Assembly: GCA_025923075.1 (NCBI GenBank)
Contig: JAICGN010000039.1
Location: forward strand, 1-33,981
Direction: 5' to 3'
DNA: 33,981 nucleotides
Origin: Chitinophagaceae bacterium
Lineage (GTDB): Bacteria; Bacteroidota; Bacteroidia; Chitinophagales; Chitinophagaceae
Positions 1 through 7,990 of this stretch are shown here, piece by piece. The notes under the pieces were generated by a model. It was not told the origin of the DNA. It did no database searches and saw only the letters and a list, made by a program, of their open reading frames with translations. Each line of letters begins with the position of its first letter. Position 1 is the first letter of the stretch. A program made the position numbers and the translations under genes.

Positions 1-1305
1 AATGGCAACTTCTTCTGTGATGCCGCATCTCTTTTCAAATGCCTTTTTCTGATCTTTAATTGAAAGTGTATAGACTTCCGTTTTACCGTTTTTTAAAGTA
101 ACAGTGGCCGTATTGCCTTTAACAGTTACAGTTGTTATTCCCGGATTATTAGCCTTGATCTTTTCTTCAATGATGGCAGCCGACGGAGATAATATTTCTC
201 CGTAAAGATTTTCATAATAATCGTCTTTGGAATTCCATTCAGTAAGTAAGAGACGCTTTACTTCTTTTTTGTGTTTATCCCTTATCACCACTGTACAATT
301 TCCGTTGTCGTCTTTAATGTCGATATAGTATCCTTTGCTGTTAAGTACTTTTGCATCAGGAATTGTGTCTGTGAAAACTGGTGTGTTAGAATTTGTTTTC
401 ACAACAGAAATATCTGTAAACGATCTTCTGAAAGAAAGGAGAATAATCGCAAGAACCGGGAACAGGAATAAAAACCTCCCCAGTTGGCGTTTCGCGCTTT
501 TTGTTTTGTTCATCATGGCTATACGTTTTTTTAATGAAGAAAAATTGAATTGAGTAGCTATACTATATTGCTTGTTGCCGATCACTTTCAGCAACAGGTA
601 TTGATATTCTTTTTTATTAATTCCATTTTCCACTACTTTATTGTCAGCAATAAACTCAAGATTCTGACGAATGGACCATTTGAGTAGCCAGGCAAAAGGA
701 TTATACCAGCTAATGATGCAAAGCAATTCTGCCCAAATAATATCTATTGTGTGCTTTTGCCTTATATGTACAAACTCGTGTCGTACTATCTCACGAAGTT
801 CGTCTTCGGTATGCTGGTTTGAATTAATAAAAACTGCATTCCCAAATGAGAACGGAATGATACCGTCATCAACCTGGTAAATTTTTATTCCATCTTCCGA
901 GATCAACTTTGATCTGTTCCGGATACGGAGGAATGAAATGTAGCGGAAGATAAAGCGCAGCAACAAAATCGCTGCGCCGGTCATTAATGCAAAAGCAGTC
1001 CAATCCCATTTATCATAGGTAGTTGACCAAATGGGTACAGGACAGTGTGATGCTTCTTCAAGCGCAATGGTATATTGATGAACGGACGGAATAAGCTGTA
1101 TAATATTTTTTTCTGATCCGTTGTTGTTTCCAACTATGGAAGTGATATTTATAAATGGGAGAAAAAAGGAGAGTAGCGTATATCCCAATAAATACCAACG
1201 GTTAGAATTATAAAATGTAAGTCTGCGCAATATGAACTGGTAAAACACCCAAACCACAGCAAGGCCAATAGATAACTTTACCAGGTATTGAATAAGTAAA
1301 GACAT
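1..1305 (-). CDS. M56 family (BlaR1-like) membrane metallopeptidase, 3' end outside window
   Basis: Reading the minus strand from the ATG at 1305 gives 435 codons with no stop before the window edge, so the C-terminus is missing. The N-terminal half has membrane segments near residues 5-25, 37-57 and 104-124. The zinc motif HEFVH lies at 176-180, with the third ligand probably Glu217 in NLEFIADN. An NPF motif follows the catalytic helix and a further membrane span lies near 276-292. This is the BlaR1/MecR1 M56 layout: the cytoplasmic protease is linked to a periplasmic sensor domain, and activation cleaves or inactivates a BlaI-type repressor. The part after residue 293 looks periplasmic but has no penicillin-binding signature that I can see. 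It starts 14 bp after the WD40 gene and is probably the last visible gene of the operon headed by the BlaI-like gene. Confidence 0.93.
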   Translation of the reverse strand, partial: MSLLIQYLVKLSIGLAVVWVFYQFILRRLTFYNSNRWYLLGYTLLSFFLPFINITSIVGNNNGSEKNIIQLIPSVHQYTIALEEASHCPVPIWSTTYDKWDWTAFALMTGAAILLLRFIFRYISFLRIRNRSKLISEDGIKIYQVDDGIIPFSFGNAVFINSNQHTEDELREIVRHEFVHIRQKHTIDIIWAELLCIISWYNPFAWLLKWSIRQNLEFIADNKVVENGINKKEYQYLLLKVIGNKQYSIATQFNFSSLKKRIAMMNKTKSAKRQLGRFLFLFPVLAIILLSFRRSFTDISVVKTNSNTPVFTDTIPDAKVLNSKGYYIDIKDDNGNCTVVIRDKHKKEVKRLLLTEWNSKDDYYENLYGEILSPSAAIIEEKIKANNPGITTVTVKGNTATVTLKNGKTEVYTLSIKDQKKAFEKRCGITEEVAI

Positions 1306-1319
1306 AATGCTCTCTTTTT

Positions 1320-2306
1320 TTAGTTAATCGTTTTCAAAAGTCTTGCTTTATCATCCCACAGCTGGATATTGCCCGAATCAAAACTTACTGTTACTATTTT
1401 TTTTGAATCACTGATCCAGTCGGCTCCCCACAAAACTGAATTACCATGTGGCTTTCCCGTATGCAATAGCTTTCCATCTTTGCTCCAGATACGCAATACA
1501 TCGCTGGCTGTAGCTAAATAGGTTCCTTGCCTGTTCCAGCGTATATTCCTGAATTCTGTTTTACTGCCATTCCATTCAGTAATGAGTTTACCGTCTGTTT
1601 GCCAGAACTGCAAGAGTGTGGGTTTGCCTTCATCCGGATGACCATAATCACCCGTTACAAAAAAATCTCCGGAAGGATGCCATTTTACAGTAAGTAACCC
1701 TGCTTGTTGCACCCTGTGTTTAAATACAATTAATTGGTTGCCTGAAGTATCAAAGATCCTTATCTCATCACCAACTGTAGTCAGGATATTTTTTGAAGGA
1801 TGCCAATCGACACCTAAAAAATCTTTTTTATCAGGACTGCCGTCAGTTGCAGTCTTTTGGATTTTACGCAGCAACTTTCCATTTTTGTTCCATATCCAAA
1901 TGATGCCGGAGCCAGCCGCAGCAGCGAGCATTTCCCCATTGTAGTTCCATGCAATAGTTCGCGAACCCTTGTGATCTCCTTCGAGTTTGGTTTCTTCTCC
2001 CGTTGCGGGATTTACAATCCAAATATCATTTCTTGTTGAAACAGCAAGCAACGGTTCTTTTGGATGCCAATGCACAGCCCTTATCATTCCTCTTGTTTCA
2101 AGTTTTTCAGATTTATATAATTTCAGATCATTAGTGAATATTCTCAGCAAGCTATCATCACCACCGAGGGCGATATATTTATCATCGTTACTGATATCAA
2201 CTGTCCATAACCCGTTGCCAGCAGGTGTCTTTATATTCTGACCGCAGGATGTTTGAACTAATAACAAACACAGCCAACTTATCTGATATGATATTAATTT
2301 TTTAAT
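1320..2306 (-). CDS. WD40-repeat lipoprotein
   Basis: Six or seven blade-like units are visible, with recurring patterns such as VHWHPKEPLLAV, WNYNGEMLAAA, VDWHPSKNILTT, VKWHPSGDFFVT, IRWNRQGTYLAT and ADWISDSKKIVT, each ending near a W-x-x-x-G-K-L strand. This is a single beta-propeller. The furthest conventional start is TTG at 2267, but that cuts through a signal peptide. Thirteen codons further upstream (2306) the frame reads ATT followed by KKLISYQISWLCLLLVQTSC, a charged n-region, hydrophobic core and lipobox Cys. The likely start is therefore a non-standard ATT overlapping the stop of the DoxX gene (GATTAA), with translational coupling. It is probably an outer-membrane or periplasmic lipoprotein. 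Its partner and function are unknown. The position between a BlaI repressor and an M56 protease suggests a role in sensing. Confidence 0.85.
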   Translation of the reverse strand: MKKLISYQISWLCLLLVQTSCGQNIKTPAGNGLWTVDISNDDKYIALGGDDSLLRIFTNDLKLYKSEKLETRGMIRAVHWHPKEPLLAVSTRNDIWIVNPATGEETKLEGDHKGSRTIAWNYNGEMLAAAAGSGIIWIWNKNGKLLRKIQKTATDGSPDKKDFLGVDWHPSKNILTTVGDEIRIFDTSGNQLIVFKHRVQQAGLLTVKWHPSGDFFVTGDYGHPDEGKPTLLQFWQTDGKLITEWNGSKTEFRNIRWNRQGTYLATASDVLRIWSKDGKLLHTGKPHGNSVLWGADWISDSKKIVTVSFDSGNIQLWDDKARLLKTIN

Positions 2307-2727
2307 CGGTATTTATTTTTTGTCTGAATAAAATATGATCAAGACTTAATTTACCCGGGCCCGTAAAAAGAAAATGCAGGTAGATCAACATCAGTAAAAG
2401 GGACGCATCCGCTGCGAGGAATTCCGGCTCTCCCATAACAAAACAAATGACCGACATCGTAATGATCAATGGGATGGCAGCCAGCCTCGTAAACAATCCA
2501 ATTGTCATTAGCAAACCTCCGGCAAGTTCGATCACTTTTCCACTAGTTGCCATGGTTCGGGGATACGGGAAACCCAGGTCAGTCAACCAGGAAGCATAAC
2601 CAGCCATTTTATCTTCAGAAAAAATCTCCAAACCATATCTGAATATGATAAGCCCGGCTACCACCCTTAGGATAATTGCCCCTGCCTTCCATATGCCGTT
2701 TGATGAACCGATCATTTTATTGAACAT
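2302..2727 (-). CDS. DoxX family membrane protein
   Basis: 141 residues with four hydrophobic stretches (about 17-35, 58-78, 83-100 and 108-125). The N-terminal RVVAGLIIFRYGLEIF and the central GKVIELAGGLLMTIGLFTRLAAIPL are typical of the DoxX/DoxD-like family, whose members are small inner-membrane proteins often linked to redox or stress functions. The exact activity is not known for most members. It starts 10 bp after the BlaI-like gene, and its stop codon overlaps the probable start of the WD40 lipoprotein, so it is an internal gene of the same operon. Length and membrane pattern match the family, and nothing looks truncated. Confidence 0.9.
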   Translation of the reverse strand: MFNKMIGSSNGIWKAGAIILRVVAGLIIFRYGLEIFSEDKMAGYASWLTDLGFPYPRTMATSGKVIELAGGLLMTIGLFTRLAAIPLIITMSVICFVMGEPEFLAADASLLLMLIYLHFLFTGPGKLSLDHILFRQKINTD

Positions 2728-2737
2728 AACTGCAACT

Positions 2738-3094
2738 TTACTGTCCTTTTTCGATCATGCTTATAATTTCTTTCAGTTCTTTCGCTGAAAGTTTTTTTTG
2801 CTCTACAAAAAAATTCACCAACTCTTTATAAGAATTGTCAAAATATTCCTTTACTACTTTACCCATAAACTTCTTTTTATAATCAGCTTCGCTTACCACC
2901 GGTTTATACAAATAAGCATTGCCAACAAGCCGGCTGCTGAGGTAGCCTTTTTTCTCAAGATTCTTAATAGTGGATGCTACCGTGGTATAAGGTATTGCTT
3001 CATCCAGGTGTTCCATAAAGGCTTTTACATTGCCTTCTCCGGTACGCCATACGGCTTGCATGGTTTCTTCTTCTACATGTGTAAGAGGTTCCAT
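2738..3094 (-). CDS. BlaI/MecI family transcriptional repressor
   Basis: 118 residues: an N-terminal winged-helix domain (about 1-75, with AIPYTTVASTIKNLEKKGYL as recognition helix and wing) and a C-terminal helical dimerisation part. This matches the BlaI/MecI/CopY family, whose dimers block their own operon until an M56 protease removes them. Two near-identical 15-bp palindromes lie directly upstream of the start codon and are probably its operators. The M56 partner lies three genes downstream, with DoxX and WD40 genes between them, so the pair is split but likely co-transcribed. The target signal is unknown. No beta-lactamase gene is present in the window. Confidence 0.93.
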   Translation of the reverse strand: MEPLTHVEEETMQAVWRTGEGNVKAFMEHLDEAIPYTTVASTIKNLEKKGYLSSRLVGNAYLYKPVVSEADYKKKFMGKVVKEYFDNSYKELVNFFVEQKKLSAKELKEIISMIEKGQ

Positions 3095-3134
3095 ATCTAC
3101 GAAATTTTCGTAAATCTACGGAGATTTCGTAGAT
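3095..3134 (-). promoter_or_regulatory. Tandem palindromic operators of the BlaI-like repressor
   Basis: Two 15-bp palindromic sites are visible: TACGAAATTTTCGTA at 3098-3112 (perfect 7-bp arms) and TACGGAGATTTCGTA at 3117-3131 (TACG/CGTA arms). They are spaced 19 bp apart, about two helical turns. The whole block is also framed by ATCTACGAAAT and ATTTCGTAGAT (3095-3105, 3124-3134). It abuts the start codon of the repressor gene, so binding would block transcription or the initiation region. BlaI/MecI dimers are known to bind paired palindromes with TACA/TGTA-type ends, and here the arms would be TACG/CGTA. The repressor-operator link is inferred from position. Confidence 0.7.
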
Positions 3135-3180
3135 ATCCAAATTTTTTTTGGATTTAGTAAAAATTAACAAATACGCCGGC

Positions 3181-4770
3181 CTATTCGGGATTTACATAAA
3201 TGACAGTTGTATTCCCTTCAAACAGATCATGTACAGAAGCTTTTTCTTTAAGGCCGATTGATTTTAATTCCTCAGCATAATATTTCCTGGTAATTATTGC
3301 CGCCTTATTTTTTTGCATAAACATTTTTAGCGAGTCGAGATTTTTAAATACAGGAACTCTTTCCGGCAAATAATATGTATAAGAAGGGTGAAAGATATGG
3401 TAGGCTATCACATGATCATATTTTTTTACGATGTCAATCGTTTTTGACATGGGGTTTTGTTTATAAATGGAAGGGTAAAGCCAGTTGAACAAAAGAACAT
3501 GGAATAACGAATAAAAAGCAAAAGAGCTGACCGCGGCTTTTCTGAAATTCTTTTTAACTATAAAATAAAGAGCTATGATCGCTGCAATCGTAAGTAGTAA
3601 AAGAAGTGCAGCTAAATTCTCCATTCCTGTTGTGTTCACTTCGTTTTTAATTCCGAAATACGCTGCAATGGGTAAAGCGAGATTTATTATCAACAAAATA
3701 ATAAAAGGATAGAGACGAGCCTTGTTCTCTTCCCATGCTTTATTTACGAAATTTCCAAGCAATATTGCAACAAAAGCATAACATGGCATTGCATAGTTAG
3801 GAAGTTTTGTACTGCTGATGCTATAAAACACAACAAACATCGCAACAACGGAAAACGCAAGCTTTAAAAAAGGATCGCGGAAACGGATTTTGAAACTTCT
3901 AAATGATTCACCAATAAAAATGGAAGCTGGTAATAGTCCCAACAAAACAATTATTGGAACAATTATAAACGGGCCGCCATGACCTTCCATTGTTTCAGAG
4001 AAACGACCGAAGTTGTGCTGAAGAAAAAACCCTTTTGTCCATTCACCATTTGTTTCGCTGTCAACCAGCAAATACCACGGAAGCGCAACTGCAAACATGA
4101 TGGCTCCTGCAACAAGAATTTTCCATGAAAAAATTTCCTTGACCTTTTTTTCCCAAATTAACCAAATAAGGATAGCAGCACCTGGTAATGCAATTGCTAC
4201 AGGACCTTTTGCCAATGTTCCCAAACCCATCGTGATTGCACAAAGCCAAAGCCAGTAATTCTTCTTCTTCCGATAGCTATCGGGATTGAAAAATAAGAAA
4301 GCAGTGAATACCGAAGCCGTATTTAAAAAAATAAGATAGGGATCTGGCACAGACATTCTGAATTCAAAAAGAAAATGACTTGATGCAAGCAATATGAGGG
4401 AGGTGATGAGTGCCTGGTTTTGCGAAGAGTACTTCTTCACAAAAAAATAGGTAATGAGAATTGTAAGTACCCCGAAAACTGCAGAAAAAAATCTTGCTCC
4501 CCATTCCGTTATCCCAAAAATCTTGAAACCGCCAAACATAAAATAGTAATGCAATGGTGGTTTTAATGTTCTTAACCCGCCGTTAAAAGTAGGGACGACC
4601 CAGTCGCCGCGTTCATACATTTCTCTTGCACATTCTGCGTTTCTTACTTCATCATAGATCCAGAGTGGCGTTTTGCCAAGACCGGGAAATAACAGCAAAA
4701 CAGATAAGCCAAGTAAAAGCCAGAAATATTGTTGTTGATTTTGCTGCACAGAAAATTTTATGTTGCGCAA
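3181..4770 (-). CDS. Glycosyltransferase family 39 (ArnT-like) membrane protein
   Basis: 529 residues with an N-terminal cytoplasmic tail, about 11-12 membrane spans and a soluble C-terminal part. The first periplasmic loop has WIYDEVRNAECAREM, where Asp40-Glu41 is the conserved acidic pair of GT-C enzymes, then TLKPPLHYY at 68-76. These are hallmarks of the PMT/ArnT superfamily, which moves a sugar from a polyprenyl-phosphate donor to lipid A, protein or another periplasmic acceptor. Donor and acceptor cannot be read from sequence. The gene starts 17 bp after the YbhN-like gene and is likely in the same operon. A 14-bp palindrome (CCGATAGCTATCGG, 4270-4283) is part of the reading frame and encodes PDSYR in a loop. 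The same palindrome, extended, sits between rplV and rpsC. Confidence 0.9.
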   Translation of the reverse strand: MRNIKFSVQQNQQQYFWLLLGLSVLLLFPGLGKTPLWIYDEVRNAECAREMYERGDWVVPTFNGGLRTLKPPLHYYFMFGGFKIFGITEWGARFFSAVFGVLTILITYFFVKKYSSQNQALITSLILLASSHFLFEFRMSVPDPYLIFLNTASVFTAFLFFNPDSYRKKKNYWLWLCAITMGLGTLAKGPVAIALPGAAILIWLIWEKKVKEIFSWKILVAGAIMFAVALPWYLLVDSETNGEWTKGFFLQHNFGRFSETMEGHGGPFIIVPIIVLLGLLPASIFIGESFRSFKIRFRDPFLKLAFSVVAMFVVFYSISSTKLPNYAMPCYAFVAILLGNFVNKAWEENKARLYPFIILLIINLALPIAAYFGIKNEVNTTGMENLAALLLLLTIAAIIALYFIVKKNFRKAAVSSFAFYSLFHVLLFNWLYPSIYKQNPMSKTIDIVKKYDHVIAYHIFHPSYTYYLPERVPVFKNLDSLKMFMQKNKAAIITRKYYAEELKSIGLKEKASVHDLFEGNTTVIYVNPE

Positions 4771-4787
4771 AGTTAATTATACAATGC

Positions 4788-5672
4788 TCAATCGTCTTTT
4801 AATGGGTCATGATAAATAAAATAAACACCCCAAACCGATGACAACGCATTTGAAAGATAAAAGAGAAGGCTGATGATCGGTGCTACATGTACATCGAGTA
4901 AAAAATATTCCGCCCCTTTTACAAAAACAAATTCCCTTGTTCCAAGGCCGCCGCCAAGTGAAATAGGGATCACTGTAATTACTGCAGCAACAAGAAATAT
5001 AAATATCCATTCGCTTTGATCAAGGGGAAGATGCAAACCCATTAAAATACAATAAACGCAAACCACCTGGAATATTTGCACTGCGATACCCCAGAGAAAA
5101 GTAGGCCAGAAGCCGGGTAAAAACTCTTTGAAAAAAAATTTTACGGCTACAAAAAGAGCAATAACGGCCAATACGGAGCCGCTTATTAATATTGTGTCAT
5201 AAAGTTTGTTATCCAAAACGATCACTCCGTAAATTGAAAGTATCAAACCCAATGCAAGCAGACCGCTGAAACGGTCAAGCAAGACGGCAGCAGTTATTTT
5301 TTTATAACTCACATCATATTTTCTTGTGAGCAATACAACCTTGTATGCGTCGCCACTGATGGCGCCCGGAAGAAATAAATTATAAAACATTCCAAGCCAG
5401 TAAAGCTTCAGATTTTTTTTTTGTGATAAATGGATGCCGATATTTTTAAAATAAATATTGAGGCGGAAGGAAGCAAGAAATTTTGAAAAAGCAAAGGCGA
5501 CGACTGACAAGAACAGCCACCACCAATCAGCTTGCATCACCGCATCTTTGGCCTTTGTAAAATCTATTTTGCGGGAAATATACCAGAAGCAAATAATAGT
5601 GACTGCAATTTTGAGCAGCAGCTTCAACACCTTTATTGTTTGTGAATCCTTTTTAATAACCGCCTCTGTCAT
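4788..5672 (-). CDS. Lysylphosphatidylglycerol synthase TM-region / YbhN family membrane protein
   Basis: 294 residues with about eight membrane spans. The motifs WLGMFYNLFLPGAISGDAYK (about 100-119) and AAVLLDRFSGLLAL (about 137-150), and a late VIPISLGGGLGTRE segment, are characteristic of the LPG_synthase_TM (UPF0104, AglD/YbhN) family. Members are flippase-like transmembrane domains. Stand-alone ones occur beside glycosyltransferases and are thought to act in lipid or lipid-linked sugar transfer. There is no C-terminal synthetase domain, so it should not itself aminoacylate lipids. It precedes the GT39 gene by 17 bp. The pair may build or transfer a lipid-linked sugar (inference). Confidence 0.88.
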   Translation of the reverse strand: MTEAVIKKDSQTIKVLKLLLKIAVTIICFWYISRKIDFTKAKDAVMQADWWWLFLSVVAFAFSKFLASFRLNIYFKNIGIHLSQKKNLKLYWLGMFYNLFLPGAISGDAYKVVLLTRKYDVSYKKITAAVLLDRFSGLLALGLILSIYGVIVLDNKLYDTILISGSVLAVIALFVAVKFFFKEFLPGFWPTFLWGIAVQIFQVVCVYCILMGLHLPLDQSEWIFIFLVAAVITVIPISLGGGLGTREFVFVKGAEYFLLDVHVAPIISLLFYLSNALSSVWGVYFIYHDPLKDD

Positions 5673-5746
5673 TTCTTTTTCCGTTTCAGAAAAGGTTGGA
5701 TAATTTTAGGGTTAATCTTATCAAACCGGGTGCAAGTAAATTCAAA

Positions 5747-7927
5747 ATGATGACAAAAAAAATTATCCTTTTATCATTGATCATCTCGTCATGTTTTAAA
5801 TGTATAAGCCAGGAAAAACTGCTTACCAAGGGAATAAAGATCTCCAGCTCCATAAAAATAAAAAAACAGACGTACGTACTTGATGCATCAATATCCCTGG
5901 AGCAGGGAGTGGTCGTTGTTGAAGGGAACAATATTACTGTTGATTTCAATAATGCAATTCTAAAAGGCACAAAAAAGAATCCTGATGAATTTATTGGTGT
6001 GGCTGTTTTCATAAAAGGCGGAAAAAACATTACAATAAAAAATTTAAAAGCACGGGGATATAAGGTTGCCTTGTTGGCGCGGAATGTTTCAAATCTTACG
6101 ATAGATAATTGTGATTTTAGTTACAATTACCGGCAGCATTTGAACAGCACGCAGGAAAAAGAAGATATCTCCGATTGGTTAAGCCATCATCAAAACGAAA
6201 AAGATGAATGGTTACGCTATGGAGCGGCAATGTATTTGCGTGATTGCGAATTCGCGGTGATAAAAAATTCAAAGGTTACCGGTGGACAAAATGCCTTGAT
6301 GATGACAAATTGCAATCGTGGGAAAATTTACAACAATGATTTTTCATTTAATTCCGGTTTGGGTATAGGCATGTATCGCAGCAGTTTTAATACGATCGCT
6401 TATAATAAGATCAATTTTAATGTACGTGGTTATAGTGATGGTGTTTATAACCGTGGTCAGGACAGTGCTGGTATTTTGGTCTATGAGCAAAGCAGCAGCA
6501 ATTATTTCTATAAAAATTCAGTTACACACGGGGGCGATGGATTTTTTCTTTGGGCAGGGCAAACAACCATGGATACAGGAAAAGGCGGATGTAATGATAA
6601 CGTGTTGCAGGGAAATGATTTTTCCTATGCACCAACAAATGGTGTTGAAGTTACTTTTAGCCGTAACGTGATTACCAATAATAAAGTTTTTGGGTGTGAT
6701 CACGGTATCTGGGGTGGCTATAGTTATCATAGCGTTATTGCAGGAAATCAATTTCGCTCCAACAGGATCGCAATTGCAATTGAACATGGTCAGGATAACG
6801 AGATCCATCATAATATTTTTCATGATAACAAAGAAGCCATCAGGCTTTGGGCAAGAAAAGAGCAACCTGCCGACTGGGGTTATGCAAAGAATCGCGATAC
6901 CAGGAGCCGGAACTACATTATAGTCAATAATAATTTTAATGAAAATGGGCTGGCAATGAGTTTTAACAGGACAGAAGAATTAAATGTCTTTGAGAATATT
7001 TATGGCCAGAATATAAATATTTTCAAAACTGATTCAACAGTTACCGGTTTTGATACAACGCTGAATGAAGAAATAGCACAACGATATAACATTGACAGTG
7101 CTGAGTTGGTTCCTGATATACCATCGCCACAAAATCCATTTAAAGGCGGGGCTGCGTTGGCAGGGAGAAAAAATATTATGATAACGGAGTGGGGGCCTTA
7201 TGATTTTCGCAGCCCGATCATCTGGAACACTAATCCAACTGATACAACAGGCATAATGAAATTTGATCTGATTGGCCCAAAAGGAAAATGGAAGATTAAA
7301 AGATTCAAAGGAGTAAAAGATATTTCATCAGTAAATGGAACTTTTCCCGCAACAATCACAGCGGTCAAAATTGCGAACAGCCGAACTGATATTATGATCG
7401 AGCTGGAATACATCGGGTCGGCAATAACAACCGCGCTGGGGCAATCGATCGCGGCGGGCAAACCATCTTTATTTTCGTTTAAAAAATTTTTTCAACCGAT
7501 AGATTTTGACGTTATATGGTATGCTTATGATTTTAAAATGCATGATCCGATCAAAACCGGACAAATGATTCCACCTACGGCAAGACTCAGTCCTGTAAAA
7601 ACAGAAAAGACAACGAAACTTGATTATGCGTGGTGGGGCGGAATAAAAACTACGGAAGGTGAACATCCTCAATTTGTCACTTCAGCAAGCGGCTCCGCAC
7701 TATTTGAAAAAGGCAATTATGAGTTAGGCGTAACCTGGGATGATGCCGTGCGAGTGTATGTTGATGGAATACTTGTAATAGATGAATGGAATCCTTCTTT
7801 ATACAAGTTTGATGAATCACCCCATAAAACCAAAAAGCTTGCTTTGGAAGGCAAGCATCATATCACTGTAGAGCATGCTGAGCTCGGAGGATTTGCTACA
7901 CTGAGTTTAAAAATCAAAAAACTTTAA
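5747..7927 (+). CDS. Secreted right-handed parallel beta-helix protein with C-terminal PA14 domain
   Basis: The frame is open from 5696, but the ATG at 5747 (or 5750) is preferred because it begins a clean Sec signal, MTKKIILLSLIISSCFKCISQ, cut near residue 22. Residues about 60-440 show repeated short strands with N-N-D-F, G-I-G-M-Y-R and N-K-V-F-G patterns of NosD/pectate-lyase-like beta-helices, including repeated NYFYKNSV/GNDFSYAP coils. The last 120 residues (YELGVTWDDAVRVYVDGILVIDEW) match the PA14 carbohydrate-binding fold, with the DD motif that often holds calcium. It is likely a periplasmic or surface polysaccharide-binding or -degrading protein. No catalytic triad or acidic cluster can be assigned with confidence. 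It is divergent to the YbhN gene, 74 bp apart. The mature protein is about 705 residues. Confidence 0.85.
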   Translation: MMTKKIILLSLIISSCFKCISQEKLLTKGIKISSSIKIKKQTYVLDASISLEQGVVVVEGNNITVDFNNAILKGTKKNPDEFIGVAVFIKGGKNITIKNLKARGYKVALLARNVSNLTIDNCDFSYNYRQHLNSTQEKEDISDWLSHHQNEKDEWLRYGAAMYLRDCEFAVIKNSKVTGGQNALMMTNCNRGKIYNNDFSFNSGLGIGMYRSSFNTIAYNKINFNVRGYSDGVYNRGQDSAGILVYEQSSSNYFYKNSVTHGGDGFFLWAGQTTMDTGKGGCNDNVLQGNDFSYAPTNGVEVTFSRNVITNNKVFGCDHGIWGGYSYHSVIAGNQFRSNRIAIAIEHGQDNEIHHNIFHDNKEAIRLWARKEQPADWGYAKNRDTRSRNYIIVNNNFNENGLAMSFNRTEELNVFENIYGQNINIFKTDSTVTGFDTTLNEEIAQRYNIDSAELVPDIPSPQNPFKGGAALAGRKNIMITEWGPYDFRSPIIWNTNPTDTTGIMKFDLIGPKGKWKIKRFKGVKDISSVNGTFPATITAVKIANSRTDIMIELEYIGSAITTALGQSIAAGKPSLFSFKKFFQPIDFDVIWYAYDFKMHDPIKTGQMIPPTARLSPVKTEKTTKLDYAWWGGIKTTEGEHPQFVTSASGSALFEKGNYELGVTWDDAVRVYVDGILVIDEWNPSLYKFDESPHKTKKLALEGKHHITVEHAELGGFATLSLKIKKL

Positions 7928-7990
7928 TTTTTTTTATTACTTTACCTGGCCCTCTGTAATTTATCATAGGGTAAACCAAAACGAACCATC

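Noticed and set aside
4061-4249. 62-codon Cys-rich minus-strand frame inside GT39
   Set aside because: Lies wholly within the glycosyltransferase gene in another frame with no supporting feature.
5696-5746. Upstream ATG for the beta-helix protein
   Set aside because: It would put 17 hydrophilic residues before a clear signal peptide and overlaps the divergent promoter region.
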